Source: Lentzea californiensis
GTDB lineage: Bacteria > Actinomycetota > Actinomycetes > Mycobacteriales > Pseudonocardiaceae
Direction: 5' to 3'
Length of the DNA stretch: 64,000 bases
NCBI RefSeq assembly: GCF_024648825.1
Contig: NZ_JANBBE010000004.1
Span: forward strand, 124,001 to 188,000
Shown: in pieces, positions 42,327 to 52,404 of the stretch
Position numbering within the stretch: the first letter of the stretch is position 1
Layout: each line of letters starts with the position of its first letter
The notes under the pieces: model-generated
Told to the model about the DNA's origin: nothing
The model's database searches: none
Seen by the model: only the letters and a program-made list of their open reading frames with translations
Position numbers and translations under genes: made by a program

Positions 42327-43502
42327 GTGAGCAAACAAGAGGTTCTGCTGGTAGCCGGCACCCGGCCGGAAGCACTGAAGATCGCCCCGGTCGCGATCGC
42401 CCTGAAGGGGCACCCCGGCCTGCGGCCCACGATCGTCCACAGCGGACAGCACTCCGGCATGGTCGAGCAGGCGCTCGCGGCGTTCGACCTGGTGCCGGAC
42501 GTGCGGCTGGACGTGCCCCGCACCACCGGGACGCAGGCCGAGCTGGTCTCCCGGCTGATGCCCGAGTTCGACGCCCTGCTGCAGGAGCGCGACCCCGCGG
42601 TCACGCTCGTGCAGGGCGACACCACCACGACCCTGGCCGCGGCGCTGGCCTCGTACTGGCGCGGAATCCCCGTGGCGCACCTCGAAGCCGGTCTGCGGAC
42701 CGGTGACCTGTACGGCCCGTTCCCCGAGGAGGGGAACCGGCAGATGATCTCCCGCATCACCTCGCTGCACCTCGCGCCGACCGACGACGCCGCGAACGCG
42801 CTGAACGCCGAGTCGTTGCCGGACAGCCACATCGTCGTCACCGGCAACACGGTCGTGGACGCCGTTCAGCGCGTCTCGGCCGCGGACCTGCCCGCGTCCA
42901 GCCCGGACCTCGTGGCCCTGGAACGCACCCTGGACGCCACCGGTGGCCGGCTCATGCTCGTCACCGTGCACCGCCGCGAGTCGTGGGGCCGCCCGCTGAT
43001 GCGCGTGCTCAACGCCGTGCGCTCCATCGCCGACCGCCACCCCGACCTGCACGTGGTGATCCCCGCGCACCCGAACCCCGGTGTGCGCGAACAGGTCGTG
43101 TCACTGCTGGGCGGCCACGAGCGCGTCGTCATCACCGACCCGCTGACCTACCCGGACCTCGTGCGCGTGCTGAAGCGGGCGGCCCTCGTGCTGACCGACT
43201 CCGGTGGCCTCCAGGAGGAGGCGCCGACGTTCGGCGTGCCGGTCCTGGTGCTGCGCGAGACCACCGAACGCATGCTCGCCGTCGACGCCGGGTGCGCCTG
43301 GCTCGTCGGCACCGACACCACCCGCATCCTCGCCGAGGCGGGCTGGGTGCTCGGCTCCCGGCTGCGGCTTCCCCTGGGGCGCAACCCGTTCGGCGACGGG
43401 CGTGCCGCCGTGCGGGTGTGCTCCGCGCTGGAGAGGCTGGCGGGCCTGCCGACGGCCCTCCCACGCCGAGAGCCGTACGCCACGCTCGTGGGCGTTCGCT
43501 GA
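42327..43502 (+). CDS. wecB: UDP-N-acetylglucosamine 2-epimerase (non-hydrolysing)
   Basis: 391 residues from GTG 42327. WecB-family motifs: VAGTRPEALKIAPV, HSGQHSGMVEQAL, VQGDTTTTLAAALAS, HLEAGLRTGDLYGPFPEEGNRQ, VTVHRRESWG, TDSGGLQEEAPTFGVPVLVLRETTER. It interconverts UDP-GlcNAc and UDP-ManNAc for surface polysaccharide or glycan synthesis. Lies between the secreted-protein genes and opposite the glycosyltransferase, supporting a surface glycan function of the locus. Confidence 0.93.
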   Translation: MSKQEVLLVAGTRPEALKIAPVAIALKGHPGLRPTIVHSGQHSGMVEQALAAFDLVPDVRLDVPRTTGTQAELVSRLMPEFDALLQERDPAVTLVQGDTTTTLAAALASYWRGIPVAHLEAGLRTGDLYGPFPEEGNRQMISRITSLHLAPTDDAANALNAESLPDSHIVVTGNTVVDAVQRVSAADLPASSPDLVALERTLDATGGRLMLVTVHRRESWGRPLMRVLNAVRSIADRHPDLHVVIPAHPNPGVREQVVSLLGGHERVVITDPLTYPDLVRVLKRAALVLTDSGGLQEEAPTFGVPVLVLRETTERMLAVDAGCAWLVGTDTTRILAEAGWVLGSRLRLPLGRNPFGDGRAAVRVCSALERLAGLPTALPRREPYATLVGVR

Positions 43503-43525
43503 CGAAGACGCCTGTCACCCAACCA

Positions 43526-43535
43526 GGTAATTGCC
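43526..43535. promoter_or_regulatory. Shared GGTAATTGCC motif, copy 2
   Basis: Identical to 41209-41218, here 82 bp upstream of the second secreted protein gene and 23 bp past wecB. Confidence 0.4.
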
Positions 43536-43617
43536 TACACGTTTGGGTGGCATGACGGGCTGGGCATTCATCAGCGCCCCCCATCACAACCATTATCGGG
43601 CGGTGGGAACAAAGGCA

Positions 43618-44295
43618 ATGCGAAAAATGCGCAAGAGTTCGATCACCGGCGCTGTGGTCGCGTTGACGTTCGCGACCGCGGGCACCGCACTCGCGGCCAA
43701 CCCGCCCGGCAGCGCGTCGGCGGGATCCGCGGACTTCGCGAAGGCGGGCCAGACGTTCACGGTGGCGCCGCTCGCGGTGTGCGACGTGAACCCGGACGTG
43801 GCGGGCACCGTCACCGGCTCCAGCCCGGCGGTGAGCCGGACCGGGCTCAAGATCGGTGAGACCAGCTCCACCTGCACGACGGAGGTGGTGAACCCGGACG
43901 AGTTCCTCACCAGGACCAAGTCCGTGGCGAAGGGCGTGGCCTTCGACCTGTCCGCCCTCGCCGGGCTGTCCGGCGGGAACAGGGGACCGCGGCTCAAGAT
44001 CGCCGAGTGGTCGGTCAACTGCGACGCCGACGAGAAGGGCACGTCGGCGGGCTGGCAGCTCAAGGGCATGTCCGGCTGGACCGGGCTGCCGGCGCAGATC
44101 CCGCCCGGCTACGTGCACGACGTCAAGGCGAGCAACGGCACCGTGCTCGCCAAGGCCAAGTTCACCGACACCGTGTTCCCGGTGCCGAACGACGGCAGCC
44201 TCAGCATGACCCTGCTGAAGCTCACCTTCGAACCGTCGTCCGGCTACACGGGAAGCATCACCCTCGGCACGGTGGCCTGCTCGCCGACGCCTTAG
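43618..44295 (+). CDS. Secreted protein, choice-of-anchor-P-like, no C-terminal anchor
   Basis: 225 residues. ATG 43618 (a second at 43627 is also possible) with AAAGG close upstream. Signal peptide to AALAANPP, then a beta-rich domain with four Cys (LAVCDVNPD, SSTCTTEV, SVNCDADEK, TVACSPTP). Unlike the 41288 product there is no C-terminal helix, so it should be released or held by other means. Shares an upstream motif with that gene. Its stop codon lies within an inverted repeat spanning the intergenic region. Confidence 0.68.
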   Translation: MRKMRKSSITGAVVALTFATAGTALAANPPGSASAGSADFAKAGQTFTVAPLAVCDVNPDVAGTVTGSSPAVSRTGLKIGETSSTCTTEVVNPDEFLTRTKSVAKGVAFDLSALAGLSGGNRGPRLKIAEWSVNCDADEKGTSAGWQLKGMSGWTGLPAQIPPGYVHDVKASNGTVLAKAKFTDTVFPVPNDGSLSMTLLKLTFEPSSGYTGSITLGTVACSPTP

Positions 44296-44414
44296 TGGTG
44301 TGACCCGGCCCGTTGGCGAGCGAATCCACGCTCAGCAGGGCGCCTCGCGGCACCACGATGCACCCGTCTGACCGCGAATTCGCCCGGCAACCTTCCGAGC
44401 CACACCACTAGGCG
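44288..44414. repeat. Inverted repeat spanning a convergent gene junction
   Basis: CGCCTTAGTGGTGTG (44288-44302) pairs with CACACCACTAGGCG (44401-44414) with a single bulged T. Both arms contain the TAG stop codons of the two convergent genes (43618-44295 and pncA), and the 98 bp between them have no gene. Could be a long-range terminator stem, or the terminal repeats of a small non-autonomous element. Confidence 0.5.
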
Positions 44415-44947
44415 ACAGCGACACCCGCGGCGAGCAGCTCCTCAACGGCGGCGTCGCGGGTCGTCGCCGCGACCGCCGCCGTCAGGTCGACGAGCACCCT
44501 CGTGCGGAAGCCGTTGCGGTGGGCGTCGAGGGCGGTGGCGCGGACGCAGTGGTCGGTCGCGATGCCCACGACGTCCACCTCGGTCACGCCCCTCTCCGTC
44601 AGCCAGCCGGCGAGGTCGTTCTCCGCCTCGAAACCCGAGTAGGCGGCGGCGAACCGGCCCTTCGAGAAGACCTGCTCGATGCCCGACACGTCCAGTTCCG
44701 GGTGGAACGACGCTCCGGGCGACCCGGCCACGCAGTGCACCGGCCACGAGTCGATGAAGTCCGGCGTCAGCGAGAAGTGCGCACCCGGATCCACGTGGTA
44801 GTCGCGGGTCGCCACGACGTGGTCGTACGACGACGTGACGATGTGCTGCGAGATGGCCGCGGCCACGGCCGCACCACCGGCGACGGCCAGGGAGCCGCCC
44901 TCGCAGAAGTCGTTCTGCACGTCGACGACGATCAGTGCCTTGGTCAT
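44408..44947 (-). CDS. pncA: Nicotinamidase
   Basis: 179-residue isochorismatase-fold amidase converting nicotinamide to nicotinate in NAD salvage. Catalytic triad visible: Asp in VVDVQNDFC, Lys in FSKGRFAAAYSGFE, Cys in ATDHCVRATALDA. Metal-site residues follow in TRDYHVDPGAHF. ATG 44947. Directly downstream of pncB with a 1-bp gap, so the two steps of nicotinamide recycling are co-expressed. Confidence 0.95.
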   Translation of the reverse strand: MTKALIVVDVQNDFCEGGSLAVAGGAAVAAAISQHIVTSSYDHVVATRDYHVDPGAHFSLTPDFIDSWPVHCVAGSPGASFHPELDVSGIEQVFSKGRFAAAYSGFEAENDLAGWLTERGVTEVDVVGIATDHCVRATALDAHRNGFRTRVLVDLTAAVAATTRDAAVEELLAAGVAVA

Positions 44948-44948
44948 G

Positions 44949-46232
44949 TCAGTTCTCCAGGTAGATCGTCGGGATCGCGGGCTCGCCGCGCGAGAGCTTG
45001 AGGCCCTCCCACGGCACGCTCACCAGCGCCGCGCGCAGGCGATCGCGGCTCTGCTCCAGCGTGGGTACCTCGTCGGCGACCTGCCCACCCCGCATCAGCG
45101 GGATCTGCACCAGCCGGTCGTGGGGGCCGAGCTCGGGCTCGGAGGACGCCTGGAACACGACCTCCTCCAGCGCCGTGCCCGTGTCCTTGTGCCGCCGCAA
45201 CGCCTTCTTCCAGCCGCCGCGCGACGTCTTGGACGTGCTGCGCTTCTCGACGTGCCTGCCGTCGACCTCGACCAGCTTGTAGACCATGCCCGCGGTCGGC
45301 GCGCCGGATCCGACCACGACCGACGTGCCGACGCCGTACGCGTCCACGGGCTCGGCGCGCAGGGCGGCGATCGAGTACTCGTCCAGGTCACCCGACACGA
45401 CGATGCGCGTGTTGCGGGCGCCCAGGGAGTCGAGCTGGTCGCGGGCCTGGCGGGCCAGGACGCCCAGGTCGCCCGAGTCGATCCGGATCGCGCCGAGATC
45501 CGGCCCGGCGACCGCGACCGCGGTCTTGATGCCCTCGGTGATGTCGTAGGTGTCGACCAGCAGCGTCGTCCCGGCGCCCAGCGCCTCGACCTGGCTGCGG
45601 AACGCCTCTTCCTCGGTGTCGTGCAGCAACGTGAACGCGTGCGCGCACGTGCCTGCCGTCGGGATGCCGTGCCGGCGCCCGGCCTCCAGGTTGGACGTCG
45701 CGGTGAAGCCCGCCAGGTACGCCGCGCGGGCGCACGCCACGGCGGCTTCCTCGTGCGTGCGGCGCGAGCCCATCTCGATCATCCGGCGCCCGTTCGCGGC
45801 GGTCGCCATGCGGGCCGCGGCGGACGCGATCGCGCTGTCGTGGTTGAGGATCGAGAGCGCGAGCGTCTCCAGCACCACGCCCTCGGCGAACGACGCGCGC
45901 ACCGTCAGCACCGGCGAACCGGGGAAGTACAGCTCGCCCTCGGGGTAGCCGTCGATCTCGCCGGTGAAGCGGTAGTTCGCGAGCCATTCCAAGGTGGAAT
46001 CGTCGACGACGGCGTTGCGGCGCAGCTGGTCGATCTCCTCCTCGCCGAAGCGGAAGTCCGCGATCGCGTCGAGCAGCCTGTTCGTCCCGGCGACGACGCC
46101 GTAACGCCGTTCGTTCGGGAGCCTGCGCGCGAACAGCTCGAACACGCACGGACGGTCACCAGTGCCGTCACGCAGCGCGGCCGCGAGCATCGTGAGCTCG
46201 TAGTGATCGGTGAGCAACGCCGTCGAGTTCAT
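44949..46232 (-). CDS. pncB: Nicotinate phosphoribosyltransferase
   Basis: 427 residues from ATG 46232 (GTG 46238 and TTG 46241 are alternatives). Makes nicotinate mononucleotide from nicotinate and PRPP. Family blocks: [75 protein letters not shown] with its phosphorylatable His region, [19 protein letters not shown]. Matches Rv1330c (pncB1) in the conserved order next to clpS. Divergent from clpS with 79 bp between. Confidence 0.94.
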   Translation of the reverse strand: MNSTALLTDHYELTMLAAALRDGTGDRPCVFELFARRLPNERRYGVVAGTNRLLDAIADFRFGEEEIDQLRRNAVVDDSTLEWLANYRFTGEIDGYPEGELYFPGSPVLTVRASFAEGVVLETLALSILNHDSAIASAAARMATAANGRRMIEMGSRRTHEEAAVACARAAYLAGFTATSNLEAGRRHGIPTAGTCAHAFTLLHDTEEEAFRSQVEALGAGTTLLVDTYDITEGIKTAVAVAGPDLGAIRIDSGDLGVLARQARDQLDSLGARNTRIVVSGDLDEYSIAALRAEPVDAYGVGTSVVVGSGAPTAGMVYKLVEVDGRHVEKRSTSKTSRGGWKKALRRHKDTGTALEEVVFQASSEPELGPHDRLVQIPLMRGGQVADEVPTLEQSRDRLRAALVSVPWEGLKLSRGEPAIPTIYLEN

Positions 46233-46311
46233 GGTCACCAACCCTAAGGTCGCATCCGGTTTACCCGCACGCGGTCTCCGTCACTGCGGCGAACATGACA
46301 CCATTGGCGGT

Positions 46312-46611
46312 ATGACCACGCCCGTCGAACAGGAACGGACGCAGCCGGAGGCCGTCGGTGAGGAAGTCGCCGCCGAGGACCGACCCTGGCAGACCGTGGT
46401 CTGGAACGACCCGGTAAACCTCATGTCCTACGTGACGTACGTGTTCCAGAAGCTGTTCGGGTTCAGCAGGGACCATGCGACCAAGCTGATGCTCGACGTG
46501 CACCACAAGGGCAAGGCGATCGTGACATCGGGGACCAAGGACAAGGTGGAGGCCGACGTGGCGAAACTCCACGCGGCAGGGCTCTGGGCGACCATGCAGC
46601 GGGCCTCGTGA
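46312..46611 (+). CDS. clpS: ClpS adaptor of the Clp protease
   Basis: 99 residues. The N-degron binding domain is clear: [20 protein letters not shown], the acidic DP pocket, then [16 protein letters not shown] and a C-terminal [18 protein letters not shown]. It hands N-end-rule substrates to ClpC/ClpA. GTGA overlap with the DUF2017 gene downstream. Equivalent to Rv1331. Confidence 0.95.
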   Translation: MTTPVEQERTQPEAVGEEVAAEDRPWQTVVWNDPVNLMSYVTYVFQKLFGFSRDHATKLMLDVHHKGKAIVTSGTKDKVEADVAKLHAAGLWATMQRAS

Positions 46612-47165
46612 AGAGGTGGATCCGCGACGGCGACGTCGTCGTCGGCAGGCTGGATCGGCAGGAGGCCGCGGTCGTGCGCGGTCTGGTCAGCCAGATCCAG
46701 GACATGCTGCTGGCGCGCGCCGAGGAGGCGCCCCAGGACGAGCTGGCGGAGCTCACAGGCATCAGGACGGGGTCGTCGGAGGCTCCCGACGACCCGATCC
46801 TGGGCAGGCTGCTGCCCGACTTCCACCGCCTCGACGACGACGCGCCCGACCCGGACGAGGTCAACTCGGCGGCGGCGTTGCGCTCGTTGCACGAGCCGGA
46901 GCTTCTGGACCACAAGACGGGTGCGGCCGAGACCGTGCTGCGGACCTGCTCGCCCGACGGCGGTGAGATCCGGCTGACCATCGCGGAAGCCGAGGCCTGG
47001 ATGTCGTCGCTCAACGACGTGCGTCTGGCCCTGGGGACGGCGCTGGACGTCACCGAGGACATGCCGGAGGAACTGCCGCCGGAGGACCCGAGGTCACCGC
47101 ACCTCGGCGTCTACCACTGGCTGACCTGGGTGCAGGACACGCTCGTCGAAGCGATGTCGCCGTGA
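46608..47165 (+). CDS. DUF2017 protein
   Basis: 185 residues, no signal peptide. Mostly acidic and helical: [22 protein letters not shown] near the start, [12 protein letters not shown], and [16 protein letters not shown] at the end. DUF2017 genes follow clpS in many actinobacteria and may act with it, but no function is established. GTG start overlaps clpS; the stop overlaps the next gene. Equivalent to Rv1332. Confidence 0.9.
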   Translation: MKRWIRDGDVVVGRLDRQEAAVVRGLVSQIQDMLLARAEEAPQDELAELTGIRTGSSEAPDDPILGRLLPDFHRLDDDAPDPDEVNSAAALRSLHEPELLDHKTGAAETVLRTCSPDGGEIRLTIAEAEAWMSSLNDVRLALGTALDVTEDMPEELPPEDPRSPHLGVYHWLTWVQDTLVEAMSP

Positions 47166-48073
47166 TCCCCGGCGTCCTCGTCGGCCACCACCACCGGGTC
47201 GAACCGGGCTGGGCGACGGGGACGACGGTCGTGCTGGTGCCGGCCGGAGCCGTCGGTGCCGTCGACAGCCGGGGCGGCGCTCCCGGCACCCGCGAGACCG
47301 ATCTGCTGGACCCGGCGAACCTGGTCCAGCAGGTGCACGCGATCTGCCTGTCCGGTGGCTCGGCCTACGGGCTCGCGGCCGCGGACGGCGTCATGCGCTG
47401 GCTGTCGGAACGGTCGATCGGCTTCCGGGTCGGCGCGCAGCCGCACCACGTCGTGCCGATCGTGCCGGGCGCGGTGATCTTCGACCTGCCGATGTCGGAG
47501 TGGGGCAATCGTCCGGACGCCTCGTTCGGCCACGCGGCCTGCGAGGCCGCCGCGGAGTCCTTCGCACTGGGCTGCGTCGGCGCGGGCGCCGGTGCGCGGG
47601 TCGGTTCGCTCAAGGGCGGTGTCGGTGCCGCCACGGCCACGGCCGGCGCGCACCGGATCGGCGCGCTCGCCGTGGTGAACGCCTCCGGCGAGGTCGTCGA
47701 CCGCGCGTCCGGCCTGCCGTGGCTGCCCTCGCTCGGGACGTCGCCGGTGGAGTTGCCGGAACGCAAGCCCGAGGGCCTCAACACGACGATCGGCGTGGTC
47801 GCGGTGGACGCGGACCTGTCCAAGGCGGAGTGCCAGCGGCTCGCCATGGCCGCGCAGGACGGCCTGGCCCGCGCCGTGCGGCCCGCGCACTCGATGTTCG
47901 ACGGCGACACGGTGTTCGCCCTGGCCACGGGTGCCGTGCCGCTCGCGGAGCCGCGCGCGTTCGCGTTGGACGCGTTGTGCACGGCCGCCGCGGAGATGTT
48001 CGCCGAGGCCGTGGTGTCCGGCACGCGCGAGGCGACGTCTTTGAACGGTGTGACGGCTTTCCGCGACCTCTGA
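47162..48073 (+). CDS. P1-family (S58, DmpA-like) peptidase
   Basis: 303 residues. Family features: VLVGHHHRVEPGWATGTTVV, VDSRGGAPGTRETDLL, CLSGGSAYGLAAADGVMRWL, and the self-processing region VGAGAGARVGSLKGGVGAAT. Related enzymes autocleave into two chains and act as aminopeptidases or beta-peptidyl aminopeptidases. Substrate unknown. GTG start overlapping DUF2017 stop; equivalent to Rv1333. Confidence 0.9.
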   Translation: MIPGVLVGHHHRVEPGWATGTTVVLVPAGAVGAVDSRGGAPGTRETDLLDPANLVQQVHAICLSGGSAYGLAAADGVMRWLSERSIGFRVGAQPHHVVPIVPGAVIFDLPMSEWGNRPDASFGHAACEAAAESFALGCVGAGAGARVGSLKGGVGAATATAGAHRIGALAVVNASGEVVDRASGLPWLPSLGTSPVELPERKPEGLNTTIGVVAVDADLSKAECQRLAMAAQDGLARAVRPAHSMFDGDTVFALATGAVPLAEPRAFALDALCTAAAEMFAEAVVSGTREATSLNGVTAFRDL

Positions 48074-48090
48074 GTGGGTACACACCGGGC

Positions 48091-48387
48091 ATGACCGATG
48101 TCATCGATCAGGCAGCAGGTGTCGTGTCCGAGCTGGCGCCGCCCGGTGCGGCGCGGGAGATCCCCGGCAGGGAACTGGCGGTGGTCGCGCCCGCAGGGCT
48201 GTTCGCCGCGGCGTTCCTCGTGCCGCCGGGGCTGGGGAAGGTGCTGATGAAGCTGGGTGTCGCCGCCACCCCGTTCGCGGCGTGGGCGGAGCTGGCCGCG
48301 TGGCGCGGGCTCGACCAGGGACAGCGACGGCGCGGGGTGGCGTTGCTCGCCCTCTACCTCGTGGTGGTGCTCAGCCGGCGTCGATGA
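48091..48387 (+). CDS. Small membrane protein of unknown function
   Basis: 98 residues from ATG 48091. Two hydrophobic stretches (VVAPAGLFAAAFLV and AWAEL..LLALYLVVVL) separated by a Gly/Lys loop and Trp-Arg motif, ending SRRR. Not recognised. Seventeen bp after the S58 peptidase gene, so likely co-transcribed; its end overlaps the convergent SRPBCC gene by 17 bp. Confidence 0.65.
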   Translation: MTDVIDQAAGVVSELAPPGAAREIPGRELAVVAPAGLFAAAFLVPPGLGKVLMKLGVAATPFAAWAELAAWRGLDQGQRRRGVALLALYLVVVLSRRR

Positions 48388-48790
48388 ACGCCTTGAAGTT
48401 CTCGACGTTGCGTTCGACCTGCTCGCGCAGCGACTTCTCGAGCACCCTGCGGCCGAGCTTCAGCAGGCCGGACAGCTCGAACTCGTTGTCGCACACGAGC
48501 AGCGTGTGCTGGTCGTCGATCGCCGAGTAGCGGTTGGTGATCGTGTGCACCATCCCGGTCGTCCGGTAGCGGGAGATCCGCTCGTCGGCGGTCGCGGACA
48601 GCACCGTCTCCTCCAGGGTGAACTTGCGGTACTTCAGCGTCGCCGTGGCACCAGTGGCGCCCGGCGTCTCGCTGTGCTGGGTGATGCTGACCAGGTCCGG
48701 CTGCCACTGGTGCAGGTGCGCCGGGTCCGACGTGATCACCCGCACGGTCTCGATCGGCCTGTCGAGCACGACCTCCTTGGTGAACTTCAC
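48371..48790 (-). CDS. SRPBCC-fold (polyketide cyclase-like) protein
   Basis: 139 residues, GTG 48790 overlapping the upstream stop (GTGA). START/SRPBCC features: VKFTKEVVLDRPIETVRVITSD, HQWQPDLVSITQ, and the long C-terminal helix GRRVLEKSLREQVERNVENFK. Binds an unknown hydrophobic ligand. Last gene of an ArsR-AHSA1-SRPBCC operon. Confidence 0.8.
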   Translation of the reverse strand: MKFTKEVVLDRPIETVRVITSDPAHLHQWQPDLVSITQHSETPGATGATATLKYRKFTLEETVLSATADERISRYRTTGMVHTITNRYSAIDDQHTLLVCDNEFELSGLLKLGRRVLEKSLREQVERNVENFKAFIDAG

Positions 48791-49308
48791 GAGAGCACCT
48801 CCGTCCACGCGTCGCTGATCTGCTGCGCTCGCACTCCCGCGGCCATCAGGTCGTCCTGCGACGCGGTCGCGATCCAGTCCTTCGCGGCGCCTTCGGGCAG
48901 GTCTCCGGCGAGGAAGTCCTCCAGCGCGTGCAGGCCCATCTCCCAGCCCGCGCCGAGACCCCACATGGTCGGAGACGCGTTCGGGACGAGCTCACCGGGC
49001 ACGGGGGAGTGCGACAGCGTGAGCACCGTCGAGTCGCCGTCCGGTTCGAGCCTCACGACGACCTCGGTGACGCCGCCGCCCATCTCCCAGGTCAGGCCGA
49101 TCTCGCTGGGCCTCTCGCAGCGGACGACCTCGCCGCCCGCGTTGCCCTCCAGCTGGTAGCGGCCGCCGGGGCGGAGGTCGCCGCTGATCGGCAGGAACCA
49201 CCTGACCAGGCGTTCCGGCGTGGTGATGGCGTCCCAGACGTCCTCGCGCCCTGCCTTGTAGTGCCGCCGGATGACGAGCTTTCCGTCCTCGTAGGAGCGG
49301 TCAGTCAC
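48787..49308 (-). CDS. AHSA1/SRPBCC-family protein
   Basis: 173 residues from GTG 49308, which overlaps the ArsR stop. Typical activator-of-Hsp90-like fold: GKLVIRRHYKAGREDVWDAITTPERLVRWF, GGRYQLEGNAGGEV, PSEIGLTWEMGGGVTEV, GWEMGLHALEDFL. The combination of a small ArsR regulator followed by an AHSA1 protein is common in bacteria, with unknown ligand. Confidence 0.85.
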   Translation of the reverse strand: MTDRSYEDGKLVIRRHYKAGREDVWDAITTPERLVRWFLPISGDLRPGGRYQLEGNAGGEVVRCERPSEIGLTWEMGGGVTEVVVRLEPDGDSTVLTLSHSPVPGELVPNASPTMWGLGAGWEMGLHALEDFLAGDLPEGAAKDWIATASQDDLMAAGVRAQQISDAWTEVLS

Positions 49309-49654
49309 CTTCTGCCTCCAGTCTGCGTTCACGCTTGCCGCGTGCAAGCTCGGTCGCCAGCGCGTCGAAGTGCGGTTCCCAGAACCGCCGGAAGTGGCCG
49401 AGCCAGGCGTCGATCTCCCGCAACGGGTCGGGCGCCACGGCGTAGAGCCGTCGCGTGCCCTCGGGTCTGACCTCGACGAACCCGGACGAGCGCAACACCT
49501 TCAGGTGCTGCGACACGGCGGACTGGGTGATCCCGAACTCCGCCTGGACCACCTCGCCGACGTCCCCTGCCGCCCGCTCGCCACTGGCGAGCAGTTCCAG
49601 GATCCGCCGGCGGACCGGGTCCGCGAGTACGTCGAACGCGTGCACGGCGGTCAC
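49301..49654 (-). CDS. ArsR-family transcriptional regulator
   Basis: 117 residues from GTG 49654. Winged helix: FDVLADPVRRRILELLASGER, EFGITQSAVSQHLKVLRSSGFVEVR, RRLYAVAP. No Cys metal site, so of the non-metal subgroup that pairs with AHSA1 proteins. Likely represses its own operon. Divergent from mec (101 bp). Confidence 0.88.
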   Translation of the reverse strand: MTAVHAFDVLADPVRRRILELLASGERAAGDVGEVVQAEFGITQSAVSQHLKVLRSSGFVEVRPEGTRRLYAVAPDPLREIDAWLGHFRRFWEPHFDALATELARGKRERRLEAEGD

Positions 49655-49755
49655 TGTAGTAGCCGTCGCTAATATAAGCCAGAGCTGAAGCAAGCGGCTG
49701 AGGGCGGGTATCTCGCATACCGAGACAACTCTCGCCAGCCCGTAGGATTGAGCAC

Positions 49756-50166
49756 GTGCTGGTGATTCGCCGTGACCTGGTGGACGCGATGGTGGCCCAC
49801 GCGCGCCGCGACCATCCCGACGAGGCGTGCGGGGTGATCGCCGGGCCGTACGGGTCCGACAGCCCTGAGCGCTTCATCGAGATGGAGAACGCGGAGCGGT
49901 CCCCCACGTTCTACCGGTTCGACGCGGCCGAGCAGCTCAAGGTGTGGCGCGGGATGGACGCGAACGACGAGGTGCCGGTGGTCATCTACCACTCGCACAC
50001 CGCCACGGAGGCGTACCCGTCCCGCACCGACATCTCGTTCGCGGGCGAGCCGGAGGCGCACTACGTGCTGGTCTCCACGCGTGACCCGATCGAGCACGAG
50101 CTGCGGTCGTACCGCATCGTCGACGGTGTCGTGACCGAGGAACCGGTCAAGATCGTCGAATCCTGA
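49756..50166 (+). CDS. mec: Mec+ JAMM-type metallopeptidase (CysO-cysteine hydrolase)
   Basis: 136 residues. JAMM zinc site complete: E23 in DEACGVIAG, H79 and H81 in YHSHTATEAYPS, S89 and D92. It releases cysteine from the CysO-cysteine adduct in the sulfide-carrier cysteine pathway. First gene of mec-cysO-cysM, the order of Rv1334-Rv1336. GTG 49756. Confidence 0.94.
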   Translation: MLVIRRDLVDAMVAHARRDHPDEACGVIAGPYGSDSPERFIEMENAERSPTFYRFDAAEQLKVWRGMDANDEVPVVIYHSHTATEAYPSRTDISFAGEPEAHYVLVSTRDPIEHELRSYRIVDGVVTEEPVKIVES

Positions 50167-50190
50167 GTTGCACCCGTTTCCCGGAGGTAG

Positions 50191-51429
<1,239 letters not shown>

Positions 51430-51467
51430 GCCCGACGATCTTGCCGGTGGTGCCGAGTAGGTTGTGA

Positions 51468-51500
51468 CGCAGGGGTTCCCAGCTCGGGGGGACCCCTGCG
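51468..51500. terminator. Hairpin between convergent cysM and SMP-30 genes
   Basis: CGCAGGGGT (51468-51476) pairs with ACCCCTGCG (51492-51500) around a 15-base loop. It ends the mec-cysO-cysM unit and the opposing SMP-30 gene. Confidence 0.6.
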
Positions 51501-51510
51501 GCAGCGCGCC

Positions 51511-52371
51511 TCAGCCGTTGAACGCGACGCTCGGCACGCCCTGCCCGGCGCCGGGCAGCACGAGCACGGAACCGTTGAGCTGCCGGTCCATCAGCGCCTG
51601 GTCGGACAGTCCTGCACGTGCGGACGTCACGTAGAGGTCGGTGAAGTCGGCACCGCCGAAGCAGCACGCGGTCGGGTTGTCCACGGGCACCTCGATCTCG
51701 CGGTCGAGCTCACCGGCCGGGGTGTAGCGGCGCACGGCGTGGCCACCCCACAGCGCGACCCACACGCACCCCTCGGCGTCCACGGTGAGCCCGTCCGGCC
51801 AGCCGTCGGTGTTGCCGACGTGGGTGAGCGGGCGGCGGTTCGCGACGGTGCCGGTGGCGTTGTCGAAGTCGAGGACGTCGATGCGGCGGGTCGGCGTGTC
51901 GATGAAGTACATGAGCGTGCCGTCCGGGCTCCAGCCGACGCCGTTGCTCGTGTTCACCTTGTCCACCATGACCTTCGCGGAGCCGTCGCCGGTGATCCTG
52001 GCGAGCCAGCCCTCGTCGGCGGCCTGGTCGTAGCGCATCGTGCCGGCCCACAGGCGGCCCGACGGGTCGATGCCCGCGTCGTTGCCGCGCACACCGTCAC
52101 GGGCCCAGTAGACGAGCCAGCTCTTGGCGCCGTCGCGGTCGACCAGCGCGATGCCGTCGCGCAGGTTGCAGACGAGGCCGCCCTGCGCGCGCGGCTTGGC
52201 GGCGCCCACGTGCTGGGGCACCACGAGCACCGCGTCGTCGTCCCGCGCGGGTGCGTACCGGTGCACCTCGGAGGCGAGGATGTCCACCCACAGCAACGTG
52301 GAGCTGCTGTGGTCCCACGTCGGGCCCTCACCGAGCTGGGCGGACACGCGCACCGCTACTTCGATCGACAC
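51511..52371 (-). CDS. SMP-30/gluconolactonase-family hydrolase
   Basis: 286-residue six-bladed propeller enzyme. Features: LGEGPTWDHSSSTLLWVDI (first metal Glu), NDAGIDPSGRLWAGTM (Asn/Asp ligands), NGVGWSPDGTLMYFIDT and GWPDGLTVDAEGCVWVALW. Likely hydrolyses a sugar lactone. It is inserted, on the opposite strand, between cysM and the rhomboid gene, which are adjacent in the mycobacterial order. Confidence 0.9.
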   Translation of the reverse strand: MSIEVAVRVSAQLGEGPTWDHSSSTLLWVDILASEVHRYAPARDDDAVLVVPQHVGAAKPRAQGGLVCNLRDGIALVDRDGAKSWLVYWARDGVRGNDAGIDPSGRLWAGTMRYDQAADEGWLARITGDGSAKVMVDKVNTSNGVGWSPDGTLMYFIDTPTRRIDVLDFDNATGTVANRRPLTHVGNTDGWPDGLTVDAEGCVWVALWGGHAVRRYTPAGELDREIEVPVDNPTACCFGGADFTDLYVTSARAGLSDQALMDRQLNGSVLVLPGAGQGVPSVAFNG

Positions 52372-52404
52372 CCAACCACCCTAGTCGCCACGTACGCTGG
52401 AGAC

